From Moringa oleifera (taxonomy: Eukaryota; Streptophyta; Magnoliopsida; Brassicales; Moringaceae): DNA of 64,000 nt. A program made the position numbers and the translations under genes. Where the stretch lies: NCBI GenBank assembly GCA_021397835.1, contig JAJFZO010000566.1, forward strand, positions 5,518,001-5,582,000, in the 5' to 3' direction. The notes below the pieces were generated by a model, which searched no databases, was not told where the DNA came from, and worked only from the letters and a program-made list of their open reading frames with translations. Shown here piece by piece: positions 35,996 through 47,157 of the stretch (the first letter of the stretch is position 1; every line of letters begins with the position of its first letter).

Positions 35996-36175
35996 GAAAG
36001 CTTGAAGATGGTAAGGTCTAAAGAGACAAAGCTTAAAGACGGTAAGATTTAGAGAGACAAATCTTAAAGACAAGAAGGTCTAGAGTGAAAAAGCTTGAAA
36101 ACAGTAAGTTTTAAAGGGACAAAGCTTGAAAACAATAAAGTGTAGAGAGACAAAGCTTGAATATGGTAAGTCTAT
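35996..36175. repeat. Minisatellite, ~32-34-bp unit, ~5-6 copies
   Basis: Unit form AAGCTTGAAGATGGTAAGGT followed by CTAAAGAGACA, repeated from about 35997 to 36175 with small changes. It lies just left of a minus-strand TATA box (36336-36345), i.e. downstream of that promoter. Confidence 0.88.
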
Positions 36176-36335
36176 AAGTGTTAGCAAGAAGTTTTTGATA
36201 ATAAATCTGCCAAATGAAGAATGGGTAAGCAACAAGTGCCCCTTGAGATCTCTTAGATGCCAAGTAAGTGTGGATTTTGGTAGCGCAATGAGAGAGAAAT
36301 TGAAATTATGTGCAAATTTGAATTTGTACAAGGGT

Positions 36336-36345
36336 GATATTTATA
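36336..36345 (-). promoter_or_regulatory. TATA box of a probable minus-strand LTR
   Basis: Minus strand CCTATAAATATCACCC. It resembles the TATA boxes of LTR blocks A and C. No LTR ends were recognised around it. Confidence 0.35.
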
Positions 36346-36399
36346 GGAATTAGGAATTCCTTAACATCAAGAATCCTTCTCGAATTAATTAGATGTAAG

Positions 36400-38430
36400 G
36401 TTTACAATGAGCATTTAGGGTGAGGTGTCAAACTTGTTGAGATATGTCAGCTTCTTCTTTTTAATTACCTTTCAGAACTTTCTTAGTTCAAAGAACAAGA
36501 TAAGTGCTTCTATGGACTAAGCTTATGGCTTGATGAAGTGGGATTAGCTTGTTTCAAGCTCTAGGCTAATATAAGTACTTCTTGGTTTGGTCCTTCAAAC
36601 AATAGGATCGAACAAAGGGTTTGTGACTTAAGAAGTGAGGCCTACTTATGGACGAACCTCATTTCTTTCTTTTTAAACCTTTTATAATATGACATGGCTA
36701 AAAAATTACTAGATTGTTTAAGCCCAAAACAAAAAATCATTTCAACTAAAGCCACACAATTGTAGACCAAGCTCAGAGCGCCATCATCAACACCAATAAA
36801 CCAACCTAACAATCATGAAGTAGCCTAGCATAACAAGGCCAGCCTAACTATAAATAAAACTCCCTAGCAAAGCAGTCTAGTGTAATAAGGCTGGCCTAAC
36901 TACCCATGAACTTGCTTAGTAACTAAGAAGTAGCCTAGCATTCTAGAACCAACCAAGTATAATTGAGCCCCTTGTTCTAATTAACAATAAAGCTTCCTCT
37001 AAAAGCTTCCGAAGAGGAAAAAGAAAGGCCTACCCTTATTTTCAACCTCTCAATCTACTGTTCTGCAATCTCTTTAAAAGCATCCAACGATTATCATAAC
37101 AACTAGCAAGAATCCAACATGATGAGGCACTAATGGGCCACATAAGACATCATTCTTTTATAAATACCTCCAAGTATGAGTTCCCAAGGCGATTTTTAAT
37201 TCCAACTTTACTTATCTTCATGTCATTAAATTGAATCTATTTTAAACATTCGAGTAATCTCATGAGACACCCCTATTTATCCACATCTTTTCGTACAAAT
37301 TGAAGGTAATTTCTCCTTTTGATTTCATAGAATCAACTAGCCTCGATCCACTTGATACACCCATTCTTTGTCCTTATCCCAAGTACCAAAATTGGCAACA
37401 TTGAAAAGTATATGGTTTAGGCTATTGGTAAAAAAAAAAAAAAAATCTTTAGGCATGGTTTGTCTTCCTATTAGCTAGTTATGAAGAGATCTTTCGTAAA
37501 CACATCATGTTACACATGTACGAATAACATATAATTCGCATTTGATAGTCATATAATGACAATTCTTTGTAACGATTTTTATTCTAATTCAAAGTCAAAA
37601 CAAATTAATATTATCTTCATTACACATTAAAGAAATCTTCATATAAGGTAATTAAATAAAACTTATGTTTACCTCTTCTTAAAACATTTTTATTTTCTAA
37701 AAAATAAGATAAAAGAATACACTTTTTCTTTTTATTGATCAAAAAGGAAACATAAAATAAAAGAGAATGAACAAAGTGTTTTGTTAATGTTTTTTCACAC
37801 TCATTGACATAATATTGATTTTACTTCCCTTCATTTTCCTTTCAATCTAATTAAGCTCCTAAATTAGTGAATGTCTTGTAAGCCACTTCCTCATTCAACA
37901 ACTTCACTTTGTCACCAACAAGATCATGCTACAAATTTCAATTTAGTGATGTAACACATTGTACTTAAACTAAGTATCATGGATGAGGGATTCAAAGTAA
38001 GGTAAAAGAACACAATAAGAAATAAAGATGGACATTAAAGAACCTCAAAACAGGATGCACACTTACCATCAAAGGTTAGTCATACAAAAGGAAAATTTTG
38101 ATTTAAGATTAATAAGGGTATATTGCTTCATTTCCACCCATCCATGTATTATTATAAAAAGGTTTTGAAATTATATTTATCACAAATATATCTTACTAGA
38201 AATTACCTCACATGTTTCATATTATTACTTTTGTCTCATGCATTTTTGTTGAGAAAAATCCAAAAGGCTATAGGGTAAAAACTAAATGATGGTTGTACAA
38301 TTATTTTCCTTCTAGATTTATAGGGATCAAGAAGTAAAGAGAAAAGAAAGACCAAATTTAATGGTCTTCAATTTCTTTACAAACTAGTAGCTAATTAACA
38401 ATTTTAGATTAGTAAGAGCTAAGCCTATGT
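36400..38430. other. Low-repeat flank left of the RING-H2 gene
   Basis: No coding pattern. A roughly 75-bp imperfect duplication (AGTAGCCTAGCAT, AAGGCCAGCCTAACTA) lies at about 36820-36960, and a 16-A run at 37430-37445. The last few hundred bases should hold the 3' untranslated region of the RING-H2 gene; I did not find a clear polyadenylation signal. Confidence 0.4.
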
Positions 38431-38913
38431 TTATGCACCGATAAAGGGGCTAACAGGGATGCGACAAATTGGACAACTTGGCTCATGCAGCAACAACCAC
38501 CGTTTCATACAGTTAAAATGATAAATATGGCTGCAAAAGGGAAAAACACTGCATGTATCGCCATTTACAAACTCCTCCAAGCAAATCGAACATTCAGTAG
38601 CACTCACCATTTCATTGTTGCAATTATAGTCTTGAGGTGATGGCATCTCTACTCCACCTTGTCGCCTTGGAGTTAGCAAATGGGCTACTGTTAATTCATC
38701 ACGGATCGTCAAGAACAATTCCATGTTGCTTGGATGAATATGCTCTATGGCTCTAGGATCAAAGATACTTATCCCAATAACAACTGGTCTAGTAAAGTTG
38801 TCTCGTAGCCACTGATATAATTGATAAAACAATAGAATAACCATAGCTAGGAAGCCACTGAACAAGACAGTAGCTAAAACCAATTGGTAAGTGTGCTTGG
38901 ATTTTTCATCCAT
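38431..38913 (-). CDS. RING-H2 finger protein, ATL-like E3 ubiquitin ligase
   Basis: An intact intronless frame of 160 residues with ATG at 38911-38913 and TAA at 38431-38433. RING-H2 proteins bind a ubiquitin-charged E2 enzyme and pass ubiquitin to a target; ATL members sit in membranes and often act in stress or hormone responses. Residues 10-36 form one hydrophobic segment (LVLATVLFSGFLAMVILLF), a probable N-terminal membrane anchor. The RING-H2 domain spans residues 108-150 with ligands C108, C111, C127, H129, H132, C135, C147 and C150, and Trp139 in the E2-contact position. Spacing is CX2C-X15-CXHX2HX2C-X11-CPXC; typical ATLs have X10 before the last pair. The GLD motif of many ATLs is not seen. 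The substrate is unknown. It is the only host-like gene here. Confidence 0.9.
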   Translation of the reverse strand: MDEKSKHTYQLVLATVLFSGFLAMVILLFYQLYQWLRDNFTRPVVIGISIFDPRAIEHIHPSNMELFLTIRDELTVAHLLTPRRQGGVEMPSPQDYNCNNEMVSATECSICLEEFVNGDTCSVFPFCSHIYHFNCMKRWLLLHEPSCPICRIPVSPFIGA

Positions 38914-39038
38914 GGAGATCCAAGTAAAAGAATTCTAGGTTTAGAGTAGTTTGGGTATTTTTTGAGAGAGAAATGGGTGATAACAAGAATAAAGAAAGAA
39001 ACAAGCAAAGAGATAAAAGAGGAGGTTCACTGTTACTT

Positions 39039-39047
39039 CTAATATAG
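39039..39047 (-). promoter_or_regulatory. Possible TATA box of the RING-H2 gene
   Basis: Minus strand CTATATTAG about 126 bp upstream of the ATG, followed by a pyrimidine-rich leader (CCTCCTCTTTTATCTCTTTG). The position fits a plant core promoter; the motif itself is weak. Confidence 0.4.
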
Positions 39048-39049
39048 AT

Positions 39050-39800
39050 GAGTTTAGATGCAAGGTGCTCACTTAATTAGGTAACTAATTGTTGGATTCA
39101 ACTTTATTGTTCAGTTAATAAGACTAATATGTCAAAGCAATGTGGACCAAACAAAGAAATCTCTTTTCGTAGTGCATCCAATCATCTTTAGTTACCAAAT
39201 TTAGAGAAATAGTATTATATATTCAAATACTTAGAGAAAGGAAATGTACCCAAAAAAAAGGACCTTAATTCATTTGAAGAAAAAAAGATTTTATTTATAT
39301 TGTCTCAAAGTGTATCTCCAATTTTCATTCTTTAAATAACATATTAGGCAAATTTAATTTAATTGAAACAATCGATTCTTGCTTTTAAATTGTCATATTA
39401 AGCAATGTATGAAAAAAAGACTTGTTTTTATGTCAACCTACTTAAATTGTTACAAATTCATCTACTTGCAACTTGTCATTTTATAATGATAATAACCATA
39501 ACATAGTTAACTTTTTGCATCAAAAATTTAAGCTTTTCTTTAAATGGTATCATGAACCAAATCGTATTATGTGTTTAGACTTAAAAGTTAATGAGTATAC
39601 ATTTATGTGGTCTAATATAAAAGGACTTGGATGAATTTGTTTATAAATAATGAATTTCAATGCAAGAACTTCTCAAGTTTTCATTTAATTATTTTAGCCA
39701 TGCTAATTTAAAAAATAAGCCCAAATATGAGGGGCTTGGAATATTTCTATTAATTGTCTTGTTTTCTCGTTGACTTTGCTTTCATAATGAGTAAATGACT
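39050..39800. other. AT-rich upstream region of the RING-H2 gene
   Basis: No gene and no recognisable transposon. It may hold promoter elements of the RING-H2 gene, but I cannot name one. Confidence 0.4.
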
Positions 39801-39802
39801 TA

Positions 39803-39917
39803 ACTTGGTCAACTATATTTTGTGTAACAGTTACATAAGCCAAAGGAGTTATAATCTACAACTTCGTCAACTATGTTTTGTGTAGCATTACATAAGCTAA
39901 AGCAGTTATAATCTGCA
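39803..39917. repeat. Two tandem ~58-bp copies
   Basis: ACTTGGTCAACTATATTTTG at 39803 and ACTTCGTCAACTATGTTTTG at 39861. Both run on through TTACATAAGC and GTTATAATCT. Confidence 0.92.
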
Positions 39918-40192
39918 TGTAGACAACTATCAGGAAGCTGCCTGGGATGATAAGGTGGATCTCCATCGAATACAAGTATAACATATACAACTTTAGAAAT
40001 GGAGTAATGTCTGGCCCTTAATAAAAAGTCTAGTAGGCCTATGAAAGCCCATAATCAAGGGTATGACCTGAACATTATCTTGATGCAAAATGAGCTCATA
40101 AGATGCAAACCACTTAACACATTGATTGTGGCATCATTTGATGCTAATAACCATTATCATCAAATGGTGGCTACATCGCTAAAAGAAACAAG

Positions 40193-40252
40193 AGGTACTT
40201 GTGCCACTGTATAGGTACTTATGCTGCTATAGAGGTATTTATGCCATTATAA
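40193..40252. repeat. Three tandem 20-bp copies
   Basis: AGGTACTTGTGCCACTGTAT, AGGTACTTATGCTGCTATAG and AGGTATTTATGCCATTATAA, end to end. Confidence 0.9.
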
Positions 40253-40289
40253 TAAGCTTTCCCCAACCATAAGAAGGGATTTAAATTAT

Positions 40290-40545
40290 TTTCTAACTAA
40301 TCCAACATAAACTAAATTTATTAACAAATAAAATTAACAACTATAAAATTTATTTAATATTTAATTAATTTAAATTTCATAAAAAACTAATTAAAATATT
40401 TATCTCAAATTACAACCTAATTAAACCATTATCTAGCAAATATAACATAAATTAAATTTAATAAAAAAAATAAAATTAATAACTATAAAATTTTATTAAC
40501 ATCTAAATAATTTCTATAACTATCAAATCTAACCGTAATGTTCGT
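40290..40545. repeat. Two ~139-bp AT-rich tandem copies
   Basis: The pattern 'ACATAAACTAAATTTATTAA', then 'AAAATTAACAACTATAAAATTT', occurs from about 40300 and again from about 40440 (second copy slightly changed). It is nearly pure A and T. Confidence 0.75.
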
Positions 40546-40774
40546 ATATAAGATTTCTTAATCATTATCATCAATAAAAATTTTTATAATTACTTATATA
40601 AATAATTAGGCAATGAGAACAACTTCACAAAGAAAATGACAAAATGAACGTTCATAATGGAGCAGAGACCAAGAAGTTAGCAAGAGAGAGTTGTAGAAAA
40701 GGAGATGCAAAAACAGCAAGAGAAATGAAGGGAAGGGGAGTAGCACTCACGTGAAAGACAAAAAGATAAGGCTT

Positions 40775-40783
40775 CTATTTATA
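40775..40783 (-). promoter_or_regulatory. TATA box at the left edge of the GC-rich array, pointing left
   Basis: Minus strand TTATAAATAGAAGCC, a strong plant TATA form. It is followed downstream (leftwards) by a pyrimidine-rich, leader-like stretch: CTTATCTTTTTGTCTTTCAC, then CCCCTTCCCTTCATTTCTC. A CACGTG G-box (40748-40753) sits about 25 bp downstream of it. No open frame follows that I can recognise, so what it would transcribe is unknown. Confidence 0.5.
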
Positions 40784-40839
40784 ATGACCTAACGATGGCA
40801 ATAAGTGGTCATCGCATGCCCAGGCACCACGGAGCATTA

Positions 40840-43800
40840 CTGATCGATCTATAGCCAGTAGTTCGATTATAGTGCCTTTGCATACTAAGGCAAGAAGCCA
40901 ACCACCTTTGATGACTGTAGTGCCGTCGTTGGGCTCACCCAAGGCTAGTCCTGGTGTCTACCCAAGCTAATGACAGCCTTTCGCGCCTTAGCCTTAACGA
41001 TAGCCACAAGGACATCACTAGGCTCTCTTGTGCCTAGCATTAGCTTCTAGCAACACCATGACAACCATGTGGTAATCTTCAGGCTCTCTTCGCCTTAGCA
41101 ATAGCTGTAGGGCCATCACTAGGCTCCCTTGTACCATGACACTAGGCTCATTTAAGGATAAAACTAGTGTATGCAAATGCCAGCAATAGCTCTATGATAA
41201 TCTTTAGGGTCCTTTAGCCCTAACAAATCCTTCGGGGCCATCATTAGGCTCATTTATTCCAAGAATTGGCATTTGCAAGTGTTAATGACGGTCGTCGCAT
41301 GGCCTAGCACGCTAACGCTAGTGAAGGCTGTGGGGTCGCTTATCACACCCAAGGCTTGCACAAGTGTTTACCAACGCTAGTAATGGCTCTTGAATCGTGG
41401 TTGGGCTCCTTCATGCCTAGCACTAACATTTACCAATGTCAACGATGACTGTATGATCATCGCTAGGCTCACCTAAGGCTTGCATTAGTATTTACCAATG
41501 ACAATTGTAGAGCCATCGTTGGGCTGACCTAGGGCTAGCACTAGACACCAATGCTAGTGACAGCCCTGTCATAGTCCCTAGACTCCTTTGACCCCAACGA
41601 TAACCATGAAGGCATCATTGGGCTCCCTTGTGCTTAACACTAGCGTTTACTAGTACTGGTGATAGCCCTACAATAGTCACTCGGCTTCCCTAACCCCAGC
41701 CCCAGCCACAGCCATAAGCCCATCACTAGGTTACCCCTTGCCCAATGCTGGCATCTGCCAAAGCCAGTGACAATCGCAAGGCCATCATTGGGCTCGCACA
41801 AGCTTGGCGCTAGTGTCTACCAATGCCAATGACAGTTGTACGATAGTCCATAGGCTCCTCTAACTCTAATAAGAACCGTGAAACTATCGCTCGACTCCCT
41901 CACGCCCAACACTAGTGTCTACTAGTGCTAGCAAGGATCGTAAGGCCATCACTAGGTTCCCCTATGCCAAGTGTTAGCTTCTACCAACACTAGCCACGAT
42001 CACAAGGCCATCACTGGGCTTATCAAGGGTTCGTGTTAGTGTTTGCCAAATCTAGCGATAGTAATTCGGTAGTCTTTAGGCTCCCCAAATCCTAGTGACT
42101 GTAATGGGGCCATCGCTAGGCTAGATCATGCCCAACACTGGCATCTGCTAGCGCTAGCAATGATCAAAAGGTTGTCACTAGGCTTAGTAAAGGATGACAA
42201 TAATGTTTGCCAACATAAACGATAGCCCTGCGATAGTCCTTAGACTTTCCCAACCCCAACAATAGTTGCAAGGCCATCATTGGGCTCGTTCGTGTTCAAT
42301 GCTGGTGTCTACCAAAGCCAGTGATAATCGTAGGGCCATCGTAGGGCTCCTTAGTGCCCAGTACTAGCACTTACCAATGCCAACGATGATCGTAGGGCCA
42401 TCGCTAATGTCTACCAATATGAGTAACAATACTGCGATAATCTCTTAACTCCCCCAACCCTAACGATAGTAGCAGGGCCATCGTTGGGCTCGCCCGTGCC
42501 CAATGTAAGCATCTACTAACGTTAGTGAAGATCACAAGGCTGTTGCTAAGCTTACATAGGGCTGGTACTAGTGTTATCCAATGCCAATGACAGCCATATG
42601 GTAGTCTCTAGCCTCCCTCAACCCCTAATAACAATCATGGGGCAATCGTTGGGCTGCCTCATACCCAACACTAGAGTCTATCAATGCTAGGAACGATCGA
42701 AGGGCCGTCACCAAGCTCACCCAATGCTGGCGCTAATGTCTCCTAATGCCACCGATAAGCCATTAATGGGCTCATTTAAGACTGGTACTAGTGTTTACCA
42801 ACACTAATGGTGGTCATAATCATCATTGGGCTCAACCAAGGCTTGTACTGGTGTCTAGAAAATCTAACAATTACCCTACATTAGTTACTAGGCTTCCCTA
42901 ACCCAAGGGACAACTATAGGGCCGTTGCGAAACTTCTTAATGCTTAGTGCTGGCATTGACAATGTTAGTTATGATCGCAAGGCCCTCATAGGGCTCACCC
43001 AAGGTGGGCACTAGTGTCTGTCAACACCAGCGACAACCGTGCAGTAGTCACAAGACTCCCTTAGACCCAACAATAACCATGAGGCCACCGTTAAGCTACC
43101 CTGTGCCCAACATTAATATCTGCCAACACTAGTGATAGCTCTGAGATAATCACTAGGGTCCCCCATGCCCAATGCTAGTGTTTTCCAATGTCAACGACGA
43201 TGGCAAGGCTATCATTGGGCTTACCTAGGGCTAACACTAGTGTGTTCCAATGCTAACCATAGCCCTGCAATAGTCATTAGCTCTTTTAACCCTAAAGATA
43301 GCCGTGGGCTTATCGTAAGGCCCTACGATAGAAAGTGGGCTTTTTCAGCCTCAACAACAAATGTGGGGCCATTGCTAGGCTCTTTCATGCCCAACACTGG
43401 CGTCTACCAATGCCAACAACAACCGTAAAGCCTTTGTTGCATTTCATCATACCCAACGTTGGCATCCACTAATGCTAGCAACGATCGCAAGGGTATCTCA
43501 AGGCCAATGCCAATGACAACCTAGTGATAATCTTTGGGCTCTCTTATCCCAGTCGACTACTGTAGGGCTATTCTTGGGCTCTCTCGTGCCCTGCACTAGC
43601 ATCAGCCAACGCATATGACCATCGTAGGGATGTCGTTAGGCTTTCACAACCCTACCAATAACCATGGGGACATCGTTAGGCTCCCTCATGCTTGACACTG
43701 GCGTCTACTAGTGCCAATAACGATCGCAGGGCTATAACCAGGATCATCTAGGGCTGGTGCTAGTGTCTACCAACATAAGCGATAGCTTTGTGATAGTCAC

Positions 43801-46190
43801 TAGGCTCCCTTAACCCTAGGGATAACTTTTGGGCCATCATTGGGCTCCCTCATGACGATGACAAAGTGATCGTTAGGCTTACCTAAGGCTAGCATTAGTG
43901 TTTCCCAATGTTAATGATTATCCTACACTAGTAGTCATTTGGCTCCCTTAGCCCTAGTGACAACCGTGAGGCCATTATTGGGCTCCATTGTGCCTAGCTC
44001 TATATCTGTAAATGCCAATAATGATTGTTGGGTCATTGCTAGGCTCATTCATGGTTGGTGCTAGTGTTTACCAATGTGAGCAATAGCCTTATGGTAGTCA
44101 CTAGGTTCCTCTTACCTTAGTGCTAATCACAGGGGCATCACTAGGCTCCTTCGTGCACAACGTTGGTGTCCACCAATGCCAATGACGTTGCATGGCCATC
44201 ATTAGGCTTACCTAAGACTAGTGTTAGTCTTTACCAATGCCAGTGATAGACTTGCAATAGTCACTAGGCCATTGCTTGACTCCTCCATGCCTAAAGTTGA
44301 CGTCAGCCAATGCCAGCTACAATCACAAGGCCATCAGTAGGTTCACCCAAGGCTAGTGCTAGTGTTGGCTAACACTAACAATAGCCTTACAGTAGTTAGT
44401 AAGACCTTTTAAGACTAGTGGCACCCATGGGGCCATTGCTGGGCTATCTCGTGCCTAGTGCTAGTATCTTTCAACATCAATGATGATCGTAGGGTCGGTG
44501 CCTCTAATGTCTACCAATGCCATCAATAACCTTAAAGTAGTCATTTGGCTACCCAAAACCTAATGATAGCTGCAAGGTCATCGCTAGGCTCTTCCGTGCC
44601 CAATGCTAGTAAGGATTGCAAGGCCATAAGTAGGCTTTCTTAAGGCTAGTGCTATGCCTACCAACATTAACGATAGCCTTACGATAGTTCCTAGGCTCTT
44701 TTTTCCCTAGCAACAATCGCAGGGCCATTGTTAGGCTCCCTAATGCCTAACATTGGCTTCTACCAATGCCGACGATGGTCACAGTACTATCGCGCTGGGC
44801 CTATGTATATTTGGCATTGGTGTCTGCCAATGGCAGTGATAACCCTACGGTAGTAAAAGGGCTCTTTTAGCCCTAGTGATAGTCGTGGGACTACCGTTTC
44901 ACTACATCATGTAGGGCACTAGTGTCTGCCAATGTTAGCGATGATTACAAGGCCATCGCTAAGTTCACTTAAGGTTGGCCTTAATGTTGACTAGTGCCAC
45001 CCATAGCCCTATAGTAGTCATTACGCTCCCTCAACCTCAACAACTTCAGCAGGGCCATCGTTGGGCTTCTTTGTGCTTAACGTTAGCATCTACCAACACT
45101 AACAACAGTAGCAATGCCATTACTCGGCTCACCTAGGGCTAGCATTCATGTCTGCCAATGCTAGTGATAGCCTTACAGTAGTCCCTAAGACCCCCTACCC
45201 TCACGACGATCACGTGATTGTCGTTAGGCTCCCTCACGCTTAATGATGGCATTTACCAATATTGGCGATGATCATCAAGCAGTCATCAAGCTCCCCTAGC
45301 CTCAGGGAGAGCCACGAGACCACCGCTCGACTCCCTCATGCCTAACACTAGCATTTACTAGTGCCAATGATGATTGCAGGGTTGTAGCTAAGCTCACCTA
45401 ATGCTGATGCTGGTGTCCACCATGCAAGTGATAGCCCTGCGATAGTGCTTAGCCCCTCTTAGCCTTAGCGATAACCTCAGGGCTATCCTTGGTGTCTGCC
45501 AATGCTAATGATGATTATTGGGCCATCGTTAGGTTTACTTAAGGCTGGCTCTAGTGTTTACCAACACTAGGGATGGTTATGATGGTTATAACGTTGTCGT
45601 TGGGCTCACCCAAGGCTTGCACTAGTGTCTACCAATACGAGTGATAGCCTGATGGTAGTCCTTAGGACACCTCTACCTAGCAAAAATTGCGAGGTCATCA
45701 CTGGGCTCACCCAAGCCCAACACTAGCATCTGTCAACTACATCGACGATTGCATGCCATCATTAGAGGGCTCGCGATAATGTTTACTAATGCTAGTGGCA
45801 GCCTTGCAATAATCCTTAGGTCCCCCAACCTCAATGATAGTCATAGGGCCATCATTAGTCTTATAATGGGTCGGAACTAGTGTTTGCTAACACTAGCGGT
45901 AACCTTCTAGTTGTCTTTAGGCTTCACCAGCCCTAGTGACAGTTATGAGGGTGTCATTAGGCTAAGTTAGCCCCAACAACAATTGCAATGGCATCGTTGG
46001 GCTCACTTTAGGTTGGTACTAATGTTTACTAATGCTAGTAACAGCCCAGCGATAGTTATTAGGCTCCTTTAGCCGTAGTAATAGTCACGATGACATCATT
46101 AGGCTCATCCCACGTTGGTGCTGGTGTTTACCAATGCTAACGATAGCCTTACGCCAATCGTTAGGCTCCCCTAGCCTACACTAAACTATA
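40840..46190. repeat. GC-rich tandem array, ~160-bp units, ~30+ copies
   Basis: An array of diverged units built from three related blocks. Block 1 is GGCCATCGCTAGGCTCCCTC, then ATGCCCAACACTGGCGTCTA, then CCAATGCCAGCGACGATCGC. Block 2 is AAGGCCATCATTGGGCTCAC, then CTAAGGCTGGCACTAGTGTC, then TACCAATGCCAACGATAGCC. Block 3 is CTGCGATAGTCACTAGGCTC, then CCTTAACCCTAGCGATAGCC. The block-3 anchor recurs near 43800, 43937, 44098 and 44262, giving units of about 140-165 bp. GC content is clearly higher than the rest of the window, and many CG dinucleotides survive. No continuous coding frame. It abuts a CACTA transposase exon on the right. Confidence 0.92.
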
Positions 46191-46201
46191 ATGTTATAGG
46201 T

Positions 46202-46531
46202 GGAGAGAAGAATTGTCAAGTGTAAGGGATTGGTAGTCAAGCTCGATCATGGTATTCAGGTGACAACCCTAGTAATGGACACTTTACTGATGATGCAATC
46301 ATGCAAGGTATATACTCTCAGATGAAGGCTGTGAAAGAGCGCATGCAGTTTGAGCGTTAGACTTTGGAGGAACGATTAAATGAATAGCATAAGGCGAGAG
46401 AGCATGATCACTTACATTACGAGAGCGATATGTAGTAGCACTTATAGAGAGATCTTGATATGTAGTAGCACTTATAGAGGATGAAGGCTCTCCTTTTAAG
46501 AAGCGCACCTCCAACACCACCTGATTCTTAG
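46202..46531 (+). pseudogene. CACTA (En/Spm-type) transposase C-terminal exon, killed by TAG stops
   Basis: One plus-strand frame carries the typical tail of plant CACTA transposases. It has GIGSQARSWYSGDNPSNGHF, then DDAIMQGIYSQMKAVKERMQ, a Gln/Arg-rich helical segment, and KALLLRSAPPTPPDS at the end. The frame is broken by TAG at 46358, 46385, 46433, 46436, 46445, 46463, 46466, 46475 and 46529 (the last may be the true stop) and by TAA at 46223. There is no TGA and no frameshift in 330 bp. A 30-bp tandem duplication (46433/46463) repeats a 10-codon piece. The sequence just before 46200 (TGTTATAGGTGG) could be an intron acceptor. The protein would cut and reinsert the element; this copy cannot. 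Confidence 0.7.
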
Positions 46532-46689
46532 ATGTCATTTGTTTTACAAATTGAATATTTGATTTTGTTTATGTAATCTTTATTTTATGAATAACAGAAA
46601 ACATATTATATTTATTTTTTATTTTATATAATTTATTTTTAAAAAATTTATATAATTTTAAATTAATTATATCTTTTAAATTAACATTA

Positions 46690-47157
46690 ATTATAACGAC
46701 CGACTTTAATCAGTCACTAACTAAAATCTTAGTGACCGATTCAAATCTATAGCAATTAATTTTTATTTAGTCACTAGTTGTATAATGACTAATTAGGATC
46801 AATCGCAAGCTTTAAAGATGGATTATAATTAATCGCCAAATCAATGGCTAAAAATTTCTGCTATTCGAGAATGTGCTAACGATTGAGATAGATTATAATT
46901 GATCACCAAATCAGTCGTTAAAAATCGTCTCTATTCTATGATGTGTTAATGATCGATTAGAATCGATCACTAAAATAACAACGAAAAATAATTAGTCATT
47001 AATGTAGCGACAAACATCAAAATTGGTCGTTTTCTTTAATGATAATAATTTTTGTTACCAATTAAATTTATCATTAATATGTTGCTAAATTTTTTAACAA
47101 TAATTTTTTTTTCTTTAGCAAATTCATTCGTCACTAAAAACTGTTTTTTTCATAATG
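46690..47157 (+). mobile_element. 3' subterminal repeats and terminus of a CACTA transposon
   Basis: Many short direct and inverted repeats built on CGACTGATT, AGTGACCGATT, AATCAGTCACTAA and TCGATCACTAAAA run from 46690 to 47140, the typical transposase-binding subterminal region. It ends AACTGTTTTTTTCATAATG. CACTA elements usually end ...TTCTTGTAGTG, so the last five bases TAATG look like TAGTG with one transition. The terminus lies about 630 bp beyond the transposase exon. The matching 5' end was not found; the GC-rich array or material to its left may lie inside the element. Confidence 0.7.

Noticed and set aside
37430..37445. Poly(A) run as the tail of a SINE, LINE or retrogene
   Set aside because: No upstream Pol III boxes, LINE domain or target duplication was recognised.
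43165..43428. 87-codon frame in the GC-rich array
   Set aside because: It simply follows the tandem unit, has no family pattern, and is not continued in neighbouring units.
46299..46538. Minus-strand 79-codon frame opposite the CACTA exon
   Set aside because: The plus strand has the transposase tail pattern; this frame is open only because the plus-strand TAG stops read CTA (Leu) or shifted equivalents on the other strand.
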